DNA of 64,000 nucleotides. It comes from Chryseobacterium defluvii (lineage in GTDB: Bacteria; Bacteroidota; Bacteroidia; Flavobacteriales; Weeksellaceae). The DNA lies in contig NZ_RBXB01000002.1 of the NCBI RefSeq assembly GCF_003634775.1, forward strand, positions 1,047,721 through 1,111,720. Direction: 5' to 3'. The first letter of the stretch is position 1; each line of letters begins with the position of its first letter. Below the pieces are notes generated by a model. That model was not told the DNA's origin. It saw nothing but the letters and a program-made list of their open reading frames with translations, and did no database searches. A program made the position numbers and the translations under genes. Positions 32,214 to 41,160 of the stretch are shown piece after piece.

Positions 32214-33335
32214 TTATATATTTTGCAGAACATATCCTGATACAGCTCCCAACAAGACAATCCAGACACTATTAATCTTTCTGTTACTCATCATAATGAT
32301 AATGCATACAACAGCAATCAGCACGGTTTTCCAATCGGCAATGCTCACTCTTGCCATTACATAGCATACATATGTAATGATCGCTATTGATGCTACATTC
32401 ACGGCATCCAAAAATGAGGAAAACAATTTTGAGTTTCGCATCATTTTTACAATAGGGTTAAGTAAAGCCACAAAAACAAACGCCGGAAGAAAAATCCCGA
32501 TGGTAGCCACCAAAGCTCCTGACCAATTATCAATTTGATATCCAATAAAAGTAACTGATGAAAAAACAGGACCGGGAGTGAATTGTCCTACTGCTATGGC
32601 ATCCAATAACTGTTGCCTGGTCAAAAGGCCTCTGTCCACCAATTCCGAATCCAGAAAAGCAAACAAGACATATCCGCTTCCATATAATATAGCGCCTATT
32701 TTGAGGAAAATAAGAAACAGCTTTACATGACCGGAGGATAAAACCAAATCCTGGGATTGTAATAAGGTTAAAGGAAAAAATGAACCTGCGATATTTTTCT
32801 GCCGAATGAGATACAATATAATGGCTGCTATACCGGCACCGAATAAAAGGATTATTTCATTGATGTTCATAAAGCAAAGCAACAGGACAGCAATACCAAT
32901 AATCCATAATTCCAATGTTTTTAAGGATTTCCTGGCCAGAGGAAAAATAGCGCTCAAGATGATGGAAATAATGGCAGGCTGTATCCCGTATATAAAAGGC
33001 TGAACTTCGGGAAGCTGCCCGTACTGCTTATACAGCCATGCAAAAAACAGTGTAATAAAAACGGCTGGGCATATAAAACACAATCCCGCAACAATTAATC
33101 CCTTCCACCCTGCTCTATCCTTCCCTATATGAATAGCCATCTCAGTACTGTTGGGGCCTGGAATAAGATTAGTGGCTCCCATCAGATCCAGGAAATGCTG
33201 TTCCGTCATCCATGCTCTTTTGGTTACCACTTCCTGCTGCATCATCGCAATATGAGCGGCCGGGCCTCCAAATGCAGTTACACCCAATTTAAAAAAAACA
33301 ATGGAAAGCTCCTTCAGATCATTTTTTGTATTCAC
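32214..33335 (-). CDS. chrA: Chromate transporter (CHR family)
   Basis: 373 residues, two homologous CHR halves. Half 1: LGVTAFGGPAAHIAMMQQEV and GATNLIPGPNSTEMAIHIG. Half 2: YGSGYVLFAFLDSELVDRG and IAVGQFTPGPVFSSVTFIG. About ten membrane helices. Family members export chromate, possibly in exchange with sulfate-type anions. Single gene, apparently its own transcript; substrate not proven here. Confidence 0.9.
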   Translation of the reverse strand: MNTKNDLKELSIVFFKLGVTAFGGPAAHIAMMQQEVVTKRAWMTEQHFLDLMGATNLIPGPNSTEMAIHIGKDRAGWKGLIVAGLCFICPAVFITLFFAWLYKQYGQLPEVQPFIYGIQPAIISIILSAIFPLARKSLKTLELWIIGIAVLLLCFMNINEIILLFGAGIAAIILYLIRQKNIAGSFFPLTLLQSQDLVLSSGHVKLFLIFLKIGAILYGSGYVLFAFLDSELVDRGLLTRQQLLDAIAVGQFTPGPVFSSVTFIGYQIDNWSGALVATIGIFLPAFVFVALLNPIVKMMRNSKLFSSFLDAVNVASIAIITYVCYVMARVSIADWKTVLIAVVCIIIMMSNRKINSVWIVLLGAVSGYVLQNI

Positions 33336-33389
33336 TTTTCGAAATATTAGGAATTATTATTAAAAAATCTAAAGTTATCTTCATTTGAT

Positions 33390-34433
33390 TTATTGTATGG
33401 CAGGCAATTGATCATTAATTATCTCAATAAAATTGTTTATCGCTTCATCGCTTGTATTCCAGGAAGTGATCAAACGTATAGCGGAAAAATCTTCGTCCAT
33501 CTTTTTCCATACATAGAATTCAAACTTTTCGGATAAACGTTCAATCAATTCATTGCTTATTACCGGGAAAATCTGATTGGTATAAGTATCTGAAAGAAAA
33601 TGCACTCCCCTTTCTTTCAAAGCGTTTTTAATTTTCATTGCCTGCCGGTTCGCATGCCTGGCCAAATCAAAGTACAAATCATCCTTCATCAATACCAAAA
33701 ACTGAATTCCCAACAATCTTCCCTTTGCCAATAATGCTCCTTTTTGCTTGATATTAAAAGCGAAATCTTCCTGAAGGCTTTGATTATTAATGATAATGGC
33801 CTCTCCTATCAGAGCTCCGTTTTTAGTGCCACCCAAATAAAAAACATCTGTAAGGGCAGCAACCTGTTCCAGGGTCAGATCACTGATTTCCGATGTTAAG
33901 CCGTGTCCCATTCTTGCTCCGTCCATGAACAGGTATAAGTTATTTTCCTTACAAAAATCGGAAAGCTCTTTCAGCTCTTTTGCAGTATAAATGGTTCCCA
34001 ACTCCGTAGAATTCGAGATATACACCATTTTAGGCATTACCTGATGCGGAATATTTCTATGACCTTCCAGTACAGGAATAATATCTGAAGCCCTTAGCTT
34101 TCCATCTGCCGTTTCAATACTCAGGATTTTATGGCCGGTTGCTTCTATCGCTCCCGTTTCATTATTCAAAATATGTCCGGTAGAAGCGGAAATAACACAT
34201 TGATAAGGTTTTAAGATAGATGAAATCACAATCAGATTAGCCTGTGTTCCCCCGGAAACAAAATAAATATCCGCATAGGCATTATTTATTTTCTCTTTAA
34301 TATATTCTTTAGCTTGTAAAGAATATGCATCTTCACCGTAACCGGCCTGCTGATCTAAATTATACGTTGAAAGAGCCTGCAAAATAAGGGGATGACATCC
34401 CTCTGAATAATCGTTTTTGAATGAAAATTTCAT
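33390..34433 (-). CDS. Low-specificity threonine aldolase (PLP lyase)
   Basis: 347 residues of the beta-eliminating lyase/threonine aldolase family. PLP Lys lies in FYLGGTKNGALIGEA; the Asp of the cofactor site is in LFMDGARMGHGL; SGGTQANLIVISSIL is the phosphate-binding helix. It splits threonine/allo-threonine to glycine and acetaldehyde. Divergent from the MntR/DtxR-type regulator 85 bp away. Confidence 0.88.
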   Translation of the reverse strand: MKFSFKNDYSEGCHPLILQALSTYNLDQQAGYGEDAYSLQAKEYIKEKINNAYADIYFVSGGTQANLIVISSILKPYQCVISASTGHILNNETGAIEATGHKILSIETADGKLRASDIIPVLEGHRNIPHQVMPKMVYISNSTELGTIYTAKELKELSDFCKENNLYLFMDGARMGHGLTSEISDLTLEQVAALTDVFYLGGTKNGALIGEAIIINNQSLQEDFAFNIKQKGALLAKGRLLGIQFLVLMKDDLYFDLARHANRQAMKIKNALKERGVHFLSDTYTNQIFPVISNELIERLSEKFEFYVWKKMDEDFSAIRLITSWNTSDEAINNFIEIINDQLPAIQ

Positions 34434-34486
34434 GAAGTAAAATTAAAAAAAGTTAAACCAACAAGAGCAGAAATTTCATAATATTT

Positions 34487-34516
34487 TGTTAGATTTGTAT
34501 TGACAATCACCTAACA
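34487..34516. promoter_or_regulatory. Promoter and inverted repeat before the MntR-like gene
   Basis: TAGATTTG at 34490-34497 matches the -7 consensus. TGTTAG (34487-34492) and CTAACA (34511-34516) form an inverted repeat around the likely transcription start, a good position for autoregulation. Confidence 0.5.
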
Positions 34517-34518
34517 TT

Positions 34519-35172
34519 TTGAGAACAACATTAACAGAAGAAAACTATCTGAAAGCTTTGTTTCATTTGGTTGATAATGAAGGAAAGGTAACGATTAATG
34601 AGCTTAGCAAATTTTTAAACGTAAAAATGCCGAGTGTAAACAATATGATGAAGAAATTTGCGGAAAAAAGCTGGGTGATTTACGAAACCTATAAGCCACT
34701 CATCGTCACTGAAAAAGGAAAAAGAGAAGCTTCTCTCGTAGTCCGTAAACACAGGCTTACCGAAATGTTTTTGGTAAAAACGATGAATTTCGGATGGGAA
34801 AATGTTCATGAAATTGCAGAACAGCTGGAACACGTTCATTCCCAGATTTTCTTTGATAAAATGGATGAAATTCTGGATTATCCAAAATTTGACCCTCACG
34901 GGGAGCCTATTCCTGATAAAGACGGGAACATCATTGCACAAGATTTACAGAAACTAAGTGACTGCCACATCGGTGAAACAGTGGTTTTTGCATCCGTTAC
35001 CCTTTCTGATGACGCTTTTTTAAGCTACCTGAACGAAAGGCAATTATTACTGAATACCAAAATCAAGATCATCAAAATTGAGGATTTCGACAAATCTTTA
35101 ACCATCGAGATTGAGGGTAAAAAAGAAGTATTGAGCAGGAAAGCCACTGAAAAAATACTGGTCAAAAAATAA
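34519..35172 (+). CDS. DtxR/MntR-family metal-dependent regulator
   Basis: 217 residues with a TTG start (RTTLTEENYLKALFHLVDNEG gives the normal family N-terminus in separate halves). HTH: VTINELSKFLNVKMPSVNNMMKKF. Dimerisation/metal domain: VRKHRLTEMFLVKTMNFGWENVHEIAEQLEHV with the His/Glu ligands. A C-terminal FeoA/SH3-like domain follows (DCHIGETVVFASVTL). It senses Mn2+ or Fe2+ and probably represses uptake genes located elsewhere. Confidence 0.9.
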   Translation: MRTTLTEENYLKALFHLVDNEGKVTINELSKFLNVKMPSVNNMMKKFAEKSWVIYETYKPLIVTEKGKREASLVVRKHRLTEMFLVKTMNFGWENVHEIAEQLEHVHSQIFFDKMDEILDYPKFDPHGEPIPDKDGNIIAQDLQKLSDCHIGETVVFASVTLSDDAFLSYLNERQLLLNTKIKIIKIEDFDKSLTIEIEGKKEVLSRKATEKILVKK

Positions 35173-35177
35173 CTATA

Positions 35178-35207
35178 AAAAAAATCCTGAAAATTCAGGA
35201 TTTTTTA
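35178..35207. terminator. Bidirectional terminator
   Basis: Stem AATCCTGAA/TTCAGGATT with A-run before and T-run after, between convergent mntR-like and tssK-like genes. Confidence 0.85.
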
Positions 35208-35225
35208 TTTATAATTCTTCTTTTG

Positions 35226-36371
35226 TTAATCTAAAACACTCCAGCCTCTCTTCGGATTGGCATTGTTGGAAACCTCCTGCTCGTTAACAATAATATTTTC
35301 TTTTCTCTGTCCGATATAGTCCAGCTCGCTTAATTTAGAGAAAATAGTTTCTAAGCTTCTCAGCATCTGCTGGATATAGAGCAAAGGTTCTCCACAGTTG
35401 TGGTGGTCATAATTGGTTTCCGCCACAATGGAAAGCTGATTCAGTAAAGTATGTGGTGCTATTTCACTCCATTCCAGACTGTAATTCAGCATTTCTTCCA
35501 GTTCTGCCGGAACCAGCACCTGCGTGGAATTATACAGACGGAGAGCCAGTTTAGCAAAAGATTCAATCAAAAATACGGGTGGTTGCCAAGGAATAATATT
35601 TCTGAACTGGAAATACATATCCCCGAATGTATTCACCATGGTATTACACAGGAGCTTAACATTCTGCGCCAAAGCCGTATTCTGGTTTTTATGGGATGCT
35701 TTCTGAATAATCTTGAAGGCATATTGCTGTAAATTCCCGATAGATTTGGCAAAACCGTTGTAATAATCCAATAAAGCAGGATGGCTCTGAATAGAAGTAC
35801 ACGGTGGAATAAAATTAGAATCCACCTGAGCTATATTGCCTTTGAGATCTACCTTTCCAATCACCAGATAATTACCTCCGGAATAACTGCTGTTCAAAGA
35901 ACTTACCGGAAGCAGTTCTATATGGTAGTTCGGTTGTGCATTAGGATGGCGAGGGGGAATTTCCTCCGGGTCTATATCTCCGAAAGGTACTTTGTCAAAC
36001 GGATTTACAGAGATCAGAATATAATATTCACCATCCGCCTGATCCTCATTCATCGATTTAGCCAGTGATTTTACACTTACTCTCCTGTCATTCAGTTCTA
36101 TTCTGTAACCAGCCATCGTCACTGCACTGCAGTGCTTGATCACTAATTGCACATCATTGGTTGCCGTATTGTGAACATCAAAAATAGTTCTGTCCGTAAA
36201 TTCGTTGGAAATGGGTAAAAGCCCGTAATTATAGGTATTGATCACAAGAGAATTGGCGTCTCTGATGGTATCAATTAAAAAATTGTCCTGATCATTAAGG
36301 TGTCTTTGGGAAACTTTCATCCCGTCCACCCAATTGATTGCAAAATGTTTAATAGGTTGTATCATATTCAA
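35226..36371 (-). CDS. tssK: Type VI secretion system subtype iii TssK (baseplate)
   Basis: 381 residues. The N-terminus IKHFAINWVDGMKVSQRHLNDQDNFL is the TssK shoulder start (W..GM.....HF). An extended beta-rich part (to about 185) and helical stalk follow. TssK links baseplate and membrane complex. It is the last of three T6SS genes in a row (tssG, tssN, tssK), 18 bp after tssN. No sheath, Hcp or ClpV gene lies in the window. Confidence 0.85.
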   Translation of the reverse strand: MNMIQPIKHFAINWVDGMKVSQRHLNDQDNFLIDTIRDANSLVINTYNYGLLPISNEFTDRTIFDVHNTATNDVQLVIKHCSAVTMAGYRIELNDRRVSVKSLAKSMNEDQADGEYYILISVNPFDKVPFGDIDPEEIPPRHPNAQPNYHIELLPVSSLNSSYSGGNYLVIGKVDLKGNIAQVDSNFIPPCTSIQSHPALLDYYNGFAKSIGNLQQYAFKIIQKASHKNQNTALAQNVKLLCNTMVNTFGDMYFQFRNIIPWQPPVFLIESFAKLALRLYNSTQVLVPAELEEMLNYSLEWSEIAPHTLLNQLSIVAETNYDHHNCGEPLLYIQQMLRSLETIFSKLSELDYIGQRKENIIVNEQEVSNNANPKRGWSVLD

Positions 36372-36389
36372 TACTTTTAAAATTTGGGA

Positions 36390-37292
36390 TTATGATTTTC
36401 TTGTCATTCCTTCCTCTTCATGCTGGATCACCCTTTTACAGATCACCACATCATTTTCTGCAATATGATTGGTAGAAATATCCTGGTCAAAATCAATATA
36501 TTTTCTGAAGCTGAAGAACGATTTTTTGGTATAAAATATCCAGTAATACGGTTCTTTCTCACGATCCGTAAGGTGTATGATTGAATTTGGATTCTTATGG
36601 TTATAATCATCTACAACCCTGTAAAACCAATCTCCGAATGTAACCCCCGTAGGAAGTGTCTTTGCTTTAATTCTAAATCTGTTGGCGTCTTCAAGGTTTT
36701 TACTCAATTCAACATTCAGTACCATCAGGCGGTCAAAATCCGCACCGTCAAAATCAGGAAGTTTCTGTTCCGGTGAATACCTCCATGTTTTATAAATATC
36801 AAAGGGAATACTGATAAACTGGATGTAACAATAATAAAATATTCTCGGTACAATGAATATCAGCATACTTGTGGCTGCCATTACAGGATATCCCGTTCCT
36901 TTGCTCATCCATTTAAAAAGCAGGACAAAAAGAAATCCTCCGAAGGCGATACAGGTTAAAGAAAGAATAGATTCAAAGAGAATGCTTAGTGACAAAGAAT
37001 CAATATGTTTTTTGAAATACTTATCCAGTAAATTCACATGAATAATTCCGAAAAGAAGATAAATGATCTGTGCAATAAGATACCAATAAGGATTAAATAA
37101 ATTACCTGCAAAGCCAAAAAAGCCGGGCAAGGCCAGACATAACCCGCACAGAAGAACATATATGATAATAACCTTAATTTTGATAGCAGGCTTATTTCTT
37201 CTGATCACTCCTAAAATGATCATCATAATGACTGCTATTAAAGGCATCAAAATATATCTCAAAAAGATCCCTTTTACTGAAGAAACTTCCAT
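36390..37292 (-). CDS. tssN: T6SS subtype iii membrane component TssN
   Basis: 300 residues. About six hydrophobic helices in the first 165 (ILMPLIAVIMMIILGVI, VIIIYVLLCGLCLALPG, YWYLIAQIIYLLFGII...) are followed by a cytoplasmic domain (RYSPEQKLPDFDGADFDRLMVLNVEL) that contains a nucleic- or ligand-like beta domain. TssN is found only in Bacteroidota T6SS, where it replaces the TssJLM membrane complex. It sits between tssG and tssK. Confidence 0.82.
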   Translation of the reverse strand: MEVSSVKGIFLRYILMPLIAVIMMIILGVIRRNKPAIKIKVIIIYVLLCGLCLALPGFFGFAGNLFNPYWYLIAQIIYLLFGIIHVNLLDKYFKKHIDSLSLSILFESILSLTCIAFGGFLFVLLFKWMSKGTGYPVMAATSMLIFIVPRIFYYCYIQFISIPFDIYKTWRYSPEQKLPDFDGADFDRLMVLNVELSKNLEDANRFRIKAKTLPTGVTFGDWFYRVVDDYNHKNPNSIIHLTDREKEPYYWIFYTKKSFFSFRKYIDFDQDISTNHIAENDVVICKRVIQHEEEGMTRKS

Positions 37293-37346
37293 CTTATAAA
37301 TTTCAAATTAATATTTTATTGGTGATTGTAAATATAGCAAAATATT

Positions 37347-38288
37347 TTACAGGAAAGTAGAATATCCGAGACGGTTGGCGTTTCTTACTCCGTCTTCCAG
37401 CACAAATGAATATTCCTTTTTCTCCGTGATAAAATTCTCCTCAACATCTACCGTGACCGGAAGAAAATAATCATATAAAGCTTGCAATATTTTTCTGAAC
37501 GGACTTCCCGGAATATATTGCTTAACATCTTCATATGGGATCGGGCCTATATTCACGACCCAGTTTCTTTGTCCGTCCATATGCCTTCCACTCGGTATAA
37601 ATGTAACGCCCAGTCTTGAATTCCCCAGTAGCATGGAATCATCGCTTTCTTCAATATCATCAATAATATTAGGGGTGAATGTTACCTTTACCGGAACCTG
37701 GAGGAAAGCCGACAAGCATCTCTCAAACCATTGCTTATCTCCTCTGATCTGATGAAAAAACGGCAAAATGTATATGAAAATGTAAGCGCTCTGCTTATCG
37801 AGCATGTTGATCAACGGCCAAAGCTCACTAACCGTTTCCAGTAAGGTGTCCGTATCACTGGAAATATCAAAATCGAATTCTTTTAGCAGGCCGCTTATTT
37901 CCGTGAAGAATATTTCTAACTCAAAAGGACGAAAAAATTTTCGGGCATCCTCCTCTACTTTCTTTTGCTTACGGATTTCCCGTACCACATTTTCCACATT
38001 CTTTCTGGAGGTACTAAGAGACGGCGGATGAAACAGCCCTTCCGGTAAATAATCATAAATGCCTTCCCTGTACGTTTCTATGGTAAAGACTTCTTCGTCA
38101 AAGCCCATATAATGGCTGGAGATACTCTTGATATCTTTTAAATAAGCCCTGTCGTTGATTCCGACCCTTTCTATGAAGATATTGCTTACTGCTCTATGGT
38201 ATTTCAAAAGATTCACCGCTACGGCTTCAGCCTTGAAATCTGTCTGCAGCTTATTGTAATGCATGTCTACAATATTATTCTCATACAT
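37347..38288 (-). CDS. tssG: T6SS subtype iii baseplate protein TssG
   Basis: 313 residues. KLQTDFKAEAVAVNLLKYHR at the start and a long beta-rich C-terminal part (NSRLGVTFIPSGRHMDGQRNWVVNIGPIP) match the Bacteroidota TssG family. TssG with TssF and TssE forms the wedge. It is the first gene of the three-gene run; 54 bp separate it from tssN. Confidence 0.78.
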   Translation of the reverse strand: MYENNIVDMHYNKLQTDFKAEAVAVNLLKYHRAVSNIFIERVGINDRAYLKDIKSISSHYMGFDEEVFTIETYREGIYDYLPEGLFHPPSLSTSRKNVENVVREIRKQKKVEEDARKFFRPFELEIFFTEISGLLKEFDFDISSDTDTLLETVSELWPLINMLDKQSAYIFIYILPFFHQIRGDKQWFERCLSAFLQVPVKVTFTPNIIDDIEESDDSMLLGNSRLGVTFIPSGRHMDGQRNWVVNIGPIPYEDVKQYIPGSPFRKILQALYDYFLPVTVDVEENFITEKKEYSFVLEDGVRNANRLGYSTFL

Positions 38289-38516
38289 AGTGTTCTTTGA
38301 TTTGGTGTTTCCTGTGATTATAGACTTGTAAAGATAATATATCTCGTATAGTTGAAAAAATATTTTTTATGTTAATTTTTCATTAAAACAGTAATTAATT
38401 GAAATTATAAAGAATAAAATACAATTAAGTCATAAAATTATAAAAAAATATGAAGTTCAGTAAGACCAGAAACAAGAATTTATTTTTAATTTAATAATAG
38501 TTCAGAAACTCTACCC

Positions 38517-38524
38517 TATCTTTG
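38517..38524 (+). promoter_or_regulatory. -7 promoter box before the S1/P1 nuclease gene
   Basis: TATCTTTG matches TAnnTTTG exactly, 21 bp before the ATG. The remaining part of the 257-bp gap to tssG is AT-rich and shows nothing else. Confidence 0.6.
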
Positions 38525-38545
38525 CAGCCTGAAAATGTTATGTAA

Positions 38546-39337
38546 ATGAAAAGTATGTATTCTAAAATTCTGATGTTGCTGTTTGTATCTTCTTCTCTTT
38601 ATTCATATGCATGGGGACTAACGGGACATCGGATTATCGCAGAAATTGCAGAAAACCATCTTTGCGGAAAAGCCCGGAGAGAGATCAAAAAAATGATGGG
38701 GAAAGAACGTCTGGCGTATTGGGCCAACTGGCCGGATTTCATTAAATCTGATACCACAGGGGTCTGGAAACAGGCTTCATCATGGCATTATGTAAATATA
38801 GACCCACAAGTTGATTTCAAAGCTTTCGAACAGAACTTAAAAATGCAGGCAGGACCTAGTTTATATACCCAGATCAACACTTTATCTGCCCAAATAAAAG
38901 ATAAAAAGACATCTGAAAAAGACAGGAAAATTGCTTTGATATTCTTAATCCACATCATGGGTGATCTGGCGCAACCTTTACATGTGGGAAGAGCTGAAGA
39001 TTTGGGCGGAAATAAAATTGACGTTACCTATTTCGGTGAGAAAACCAATTTACATTCCGTATGGGACGGAAAACTGGTTGACTCTCAAAAATACAGCTAT
39101 ACGGAATATGCCACACTTCTGGATATCAGAACCAAAGAAGAAGTAAAACAGATCCAATCCGGAACCCTGGAAGACTGGTTATACGACTCTCATAAGATAG
39201 CCAACAAAATTTACGCTCAAACACCTAATGAATCCAAGCTTTCTTACGATTATCAGTATAAATTCAATGAAACCATGGAAAGACAGCTTCTTTACGGAGG
39301 TTTGAGACTGGCAAAAGTATTGAACGATTTGTTTTAA
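38546..39337 (+). CDS. S1/P1-family zinc nuclease, secreted
   Basis: 263 residues. A signal peptide (to about Ala22) leaves Trp23 as the mature N-terminus (WGLTGHRIIAEIAENHL); in P1 nuclease the N-terminal Trp is a zinc ligand, so the cleavage fits. Other ligands appear in SSWHYVNID, LIHIMGDLAQPLHVG (HxxxD...H) and NLHSVWDGKLV. It degrades single-stranded nucleic acids in periplasm or outside and may provide phosphate and nucleosides. Confidence 0.93.
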   Translation: MKSMYSKILMLLFVSSSLYSYAWGLTGHRIIAEIAENHLCGKARREIKKMMGKERLAYWANWPDFIKSDTTGVWKQASSWHYVNIDPQVDFKAFEQNLKMQAGPSLYTQINTLSAQIKDKKTSEKDRKIALIFLIHIMGDLAQPLHVGRAEDLGGNKIDVTYFGEKTNLHSVWDGKLVDSQKYSYTEYATLLDIRTKEEVKQIQSGTLEDWLYDSHKIANKIYAQTPNESKLSYDYQYKFNETMERQLLYGGLRLAKVLNDLF

Positions 39338-39394
39338 TGGTTGACTGTAGATAGTTGATGGTCATTAATCATTGCTCATTATTTATTACTCATA

Positions 39395-39425
39395 AAAAAG
39401 CGGAACCTGAATGTTCCGCTTTTTG
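39395..39425 (+). terminator. Rho-independent terminator of the nuclease gene
   Basis: 12-bp stem AAAAAGCGGAAC/GTTCCGCTTTTT with loop CTGAAT. Confidence 0.88.
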
Positions 39426-39521
39426 TTGACCTATTGTTTAAAAAAAATTAAAACTGGTGTAACCTTTTTATATTCTCCAACGTATAATATATAGTAAACT
39501 CTTTTTTTGAGGATAAAATAA

Positions 39522-40388
39522 ATGAGACAATTAAAAATCACTAAGCAGGTTACCAACAGGGAAACTGCTTCATTAGACAAGTATTTGCAGGAAATTGGTA
39601 AAGTAGAATTGATTACTGCAGATGAAGAAGTAGAATTGGCACAAAGAATCCGTGCTGGCGACAGAGCGGCATTAGAGAAGTTGATCAAAGCCAACCTTCG
39701 TTTCGTAGTTTCAGTATCCAAACAATACCAAAACCAGGGTCTTTCTTTACCCGATCTAATCAATGAAGGTAATTTAGGACTTATGAAAGCTGCAAAAAGA
39801 TATGATGAAACAAGAGGTTTCAAATTTATCTCTTATGCAGTTTGGTGGATTCGTCAATCAATCTTGCAGGCATTGGCGGAACAGTCGAGAATTGTAAGAT
39901 TACCGTTAAATAAAATTGGTTCAATCAATAAAATTAACAAAGCATACGCTCACCTAGAACAGGAAAACGAAAGACCACCTTCTCCGGAAGAATTGGCGGA
40001 AGTTCTTGATATGAGTGAAGAAGACATCAAAGAATCGATGAAAAACTCCGGTAGACACTTGTCTATGGATGCCCCTTTAGTAGAGGGTGAAGATTCTAAC
40101 CTTTATGATGTATTACGTTCAGGAGAATCTCCAAGTCCTGATAAAGATTTGATGTTGGAATCTCTTCAGATTGAGATCGAAAGAGCATTGAATACGCTGA
40201 CTCCAAGGGAGGCAGACCTTGTGAGATTGTACTTCGGATTGAACGGAAAACACCCGATGACCTTAGAGGAAATTGGAGAGACTTTCGATCTTACAAGAGA
40301 GAGAGTTCGTCAGATCAAAGAAAAAGCAATTAAAAGACTAAAACACAACACCAGAAGCAAGATCTTAAAATCTTATTTAGGTAAATAA
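39522..40388 (+). CDS. rpoD: Primary sigma factor (RpoD/SigA) of Bacteroidota type
   Basis: 288 residues. Region 1.2 ([15 protein letters not shown]), region 2 ([21 protein letters not shown], then [19 protein letters not shown]), region 3 and region 4 ([19 protein letters not shown]) are all present, while region 1.1 is missing, as is usual for the short Bacteroidota housekeeping sigma. It recognises the -33/-7 promoters seen in this window. Single transcript ended by a strong hairpin. Confidence 0.96.
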   Translation: MRQLKITKQVTNRETASLDKYLQEIGKVELITADEEVELAQRIRAGDRAALEKLIKANLRFVVSVSKQYQNQGLSLPDLINEGNLGLMKAAKRYDETRGFKFISYAVWWIRQSILQALAEQSRIVRLPLNKIGSINKINKAYAHLEQENERPPSPEELAEVLDMSEEDIKESMKNSGRHLSMDAPLVEGEDSNLYDVLRSGESPSPDKDLMLESLQIEIERALNTLTPREADLVRLYFGLNGKHPMTLEEIGETFDLTRERVRQIKEKAIKRLKHNTRSKILKSYLGK

Positions 40389-40409
40389 TTTTAGTGTAAA
40401 TAATGTATA

Positions 40410-40442
40410 ACGGAGCTTGATTTTTCAAGCTCCGTTTTTTTT
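40410..40442 (+). terminator. Rho-independent terminator of rpoD
   Basis: Perfect 11-bp stem ACGGAGCTTGA/TCAAGCTCCGT, TTTT loop, T8 tail. Confidence 0.93.
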
Positions 40443-40525
40443 GTAACATCTGTCTCATAATTTTAACTAATACAATATTGCTCCTTCGTAAGAAGGTCAA
40501 GAAATTGATTACTTAAACATCATAA

Positions 40526-41131
40526 ATGAAAACTATGAAAAAAATATTTTTGGCTTCTACTCTAATTCTATTGTTACTTTCATGTAAAGAAAATAAATCT
40601 GAAAATCCACCTGTTATAGCTAATGCCGTTGACAATGCAGAAAAATCCGATGTATCAAGTTATATCACAAAACGTGGTGAAAGTAATATGGTCTACGAAA
40701 TCTACCATGAACTCATGGAGAATGATAAAAATCTTCAAAATCTGGATGAAAAGATTAGGAATACCAATAAGGAAACGGAAAAAATAACATCACAATACAC
40801 TACTATTATTAATAAATCTGAAACTTATTACACAGATGCTGCAAATTTGGCAAAATCCGTTAGTGATTCTATAATGAACCATGAAATCAGAAAAGAAATT
40901 AAAGCAAATTCAGAAAAGTATAATCTAAAAATAAAACATATAAAGGATCTACTCAGTAAAATTGCTGAAAACAGGGTAAAGCTTCAGGACCAATATGTTG
41001 TTTTTCAAATCAAAAAGACCCTTCCCGAAATTGAAAAATACCAAAATGCTCATCCTTTAAAAACAGACAGTTTAGATAACTTTATCAAAAAACAGAATGC
41101 TTTATTGAGTGAATTAAAAAGCTTAAAATAA
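40526..41131 (+). CDS. Coiled-coil lipoprotein of unknown function
   Basis: 201 residues. A lipoprotein signal MKTMKKIFLASTLILLLLSC is followed by a mostly helical mature part with heptad-like charged stretches (MENDKNLQNLDEKIRNTNKE, DLLSKIAENRVKLQDQYVVF). No catalytic motif. Family not recognised; probably a periplasmic-facing or outer-membrane coiled-coil lipoprotein. Confidence 0.75.
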   Translation: MKTMKKIFLASTLILLLLSCKENKSENPPVIANAVDNAEKSDVSSYITKRGESNMVYEIYHELMENDKNLQNLDEKIRNTNKETEKITSQYTTIINKSETYYTDAANLAKSVSDSIMNHEIRKEIKANSEKYNLKIKHIKDLLSKIAENRVKLQDQYVVFQIKKTLPEIEKYQNAHPLKTDSLDNFIKKQNALLSELKSLK

Positions 41132-41158
41132 AAAAGGAACTCCAATTGAGTTCCTTTT
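41132..41158. terminator. Bidirectional terminator
   Basis: Stem AAAAGGAACTC/GAGTTCCTTTT between the lipoprotein gene and the convergent multicopper oxidase gene. Confidence 0.88.
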
Positions 41159-41160
41159 AT

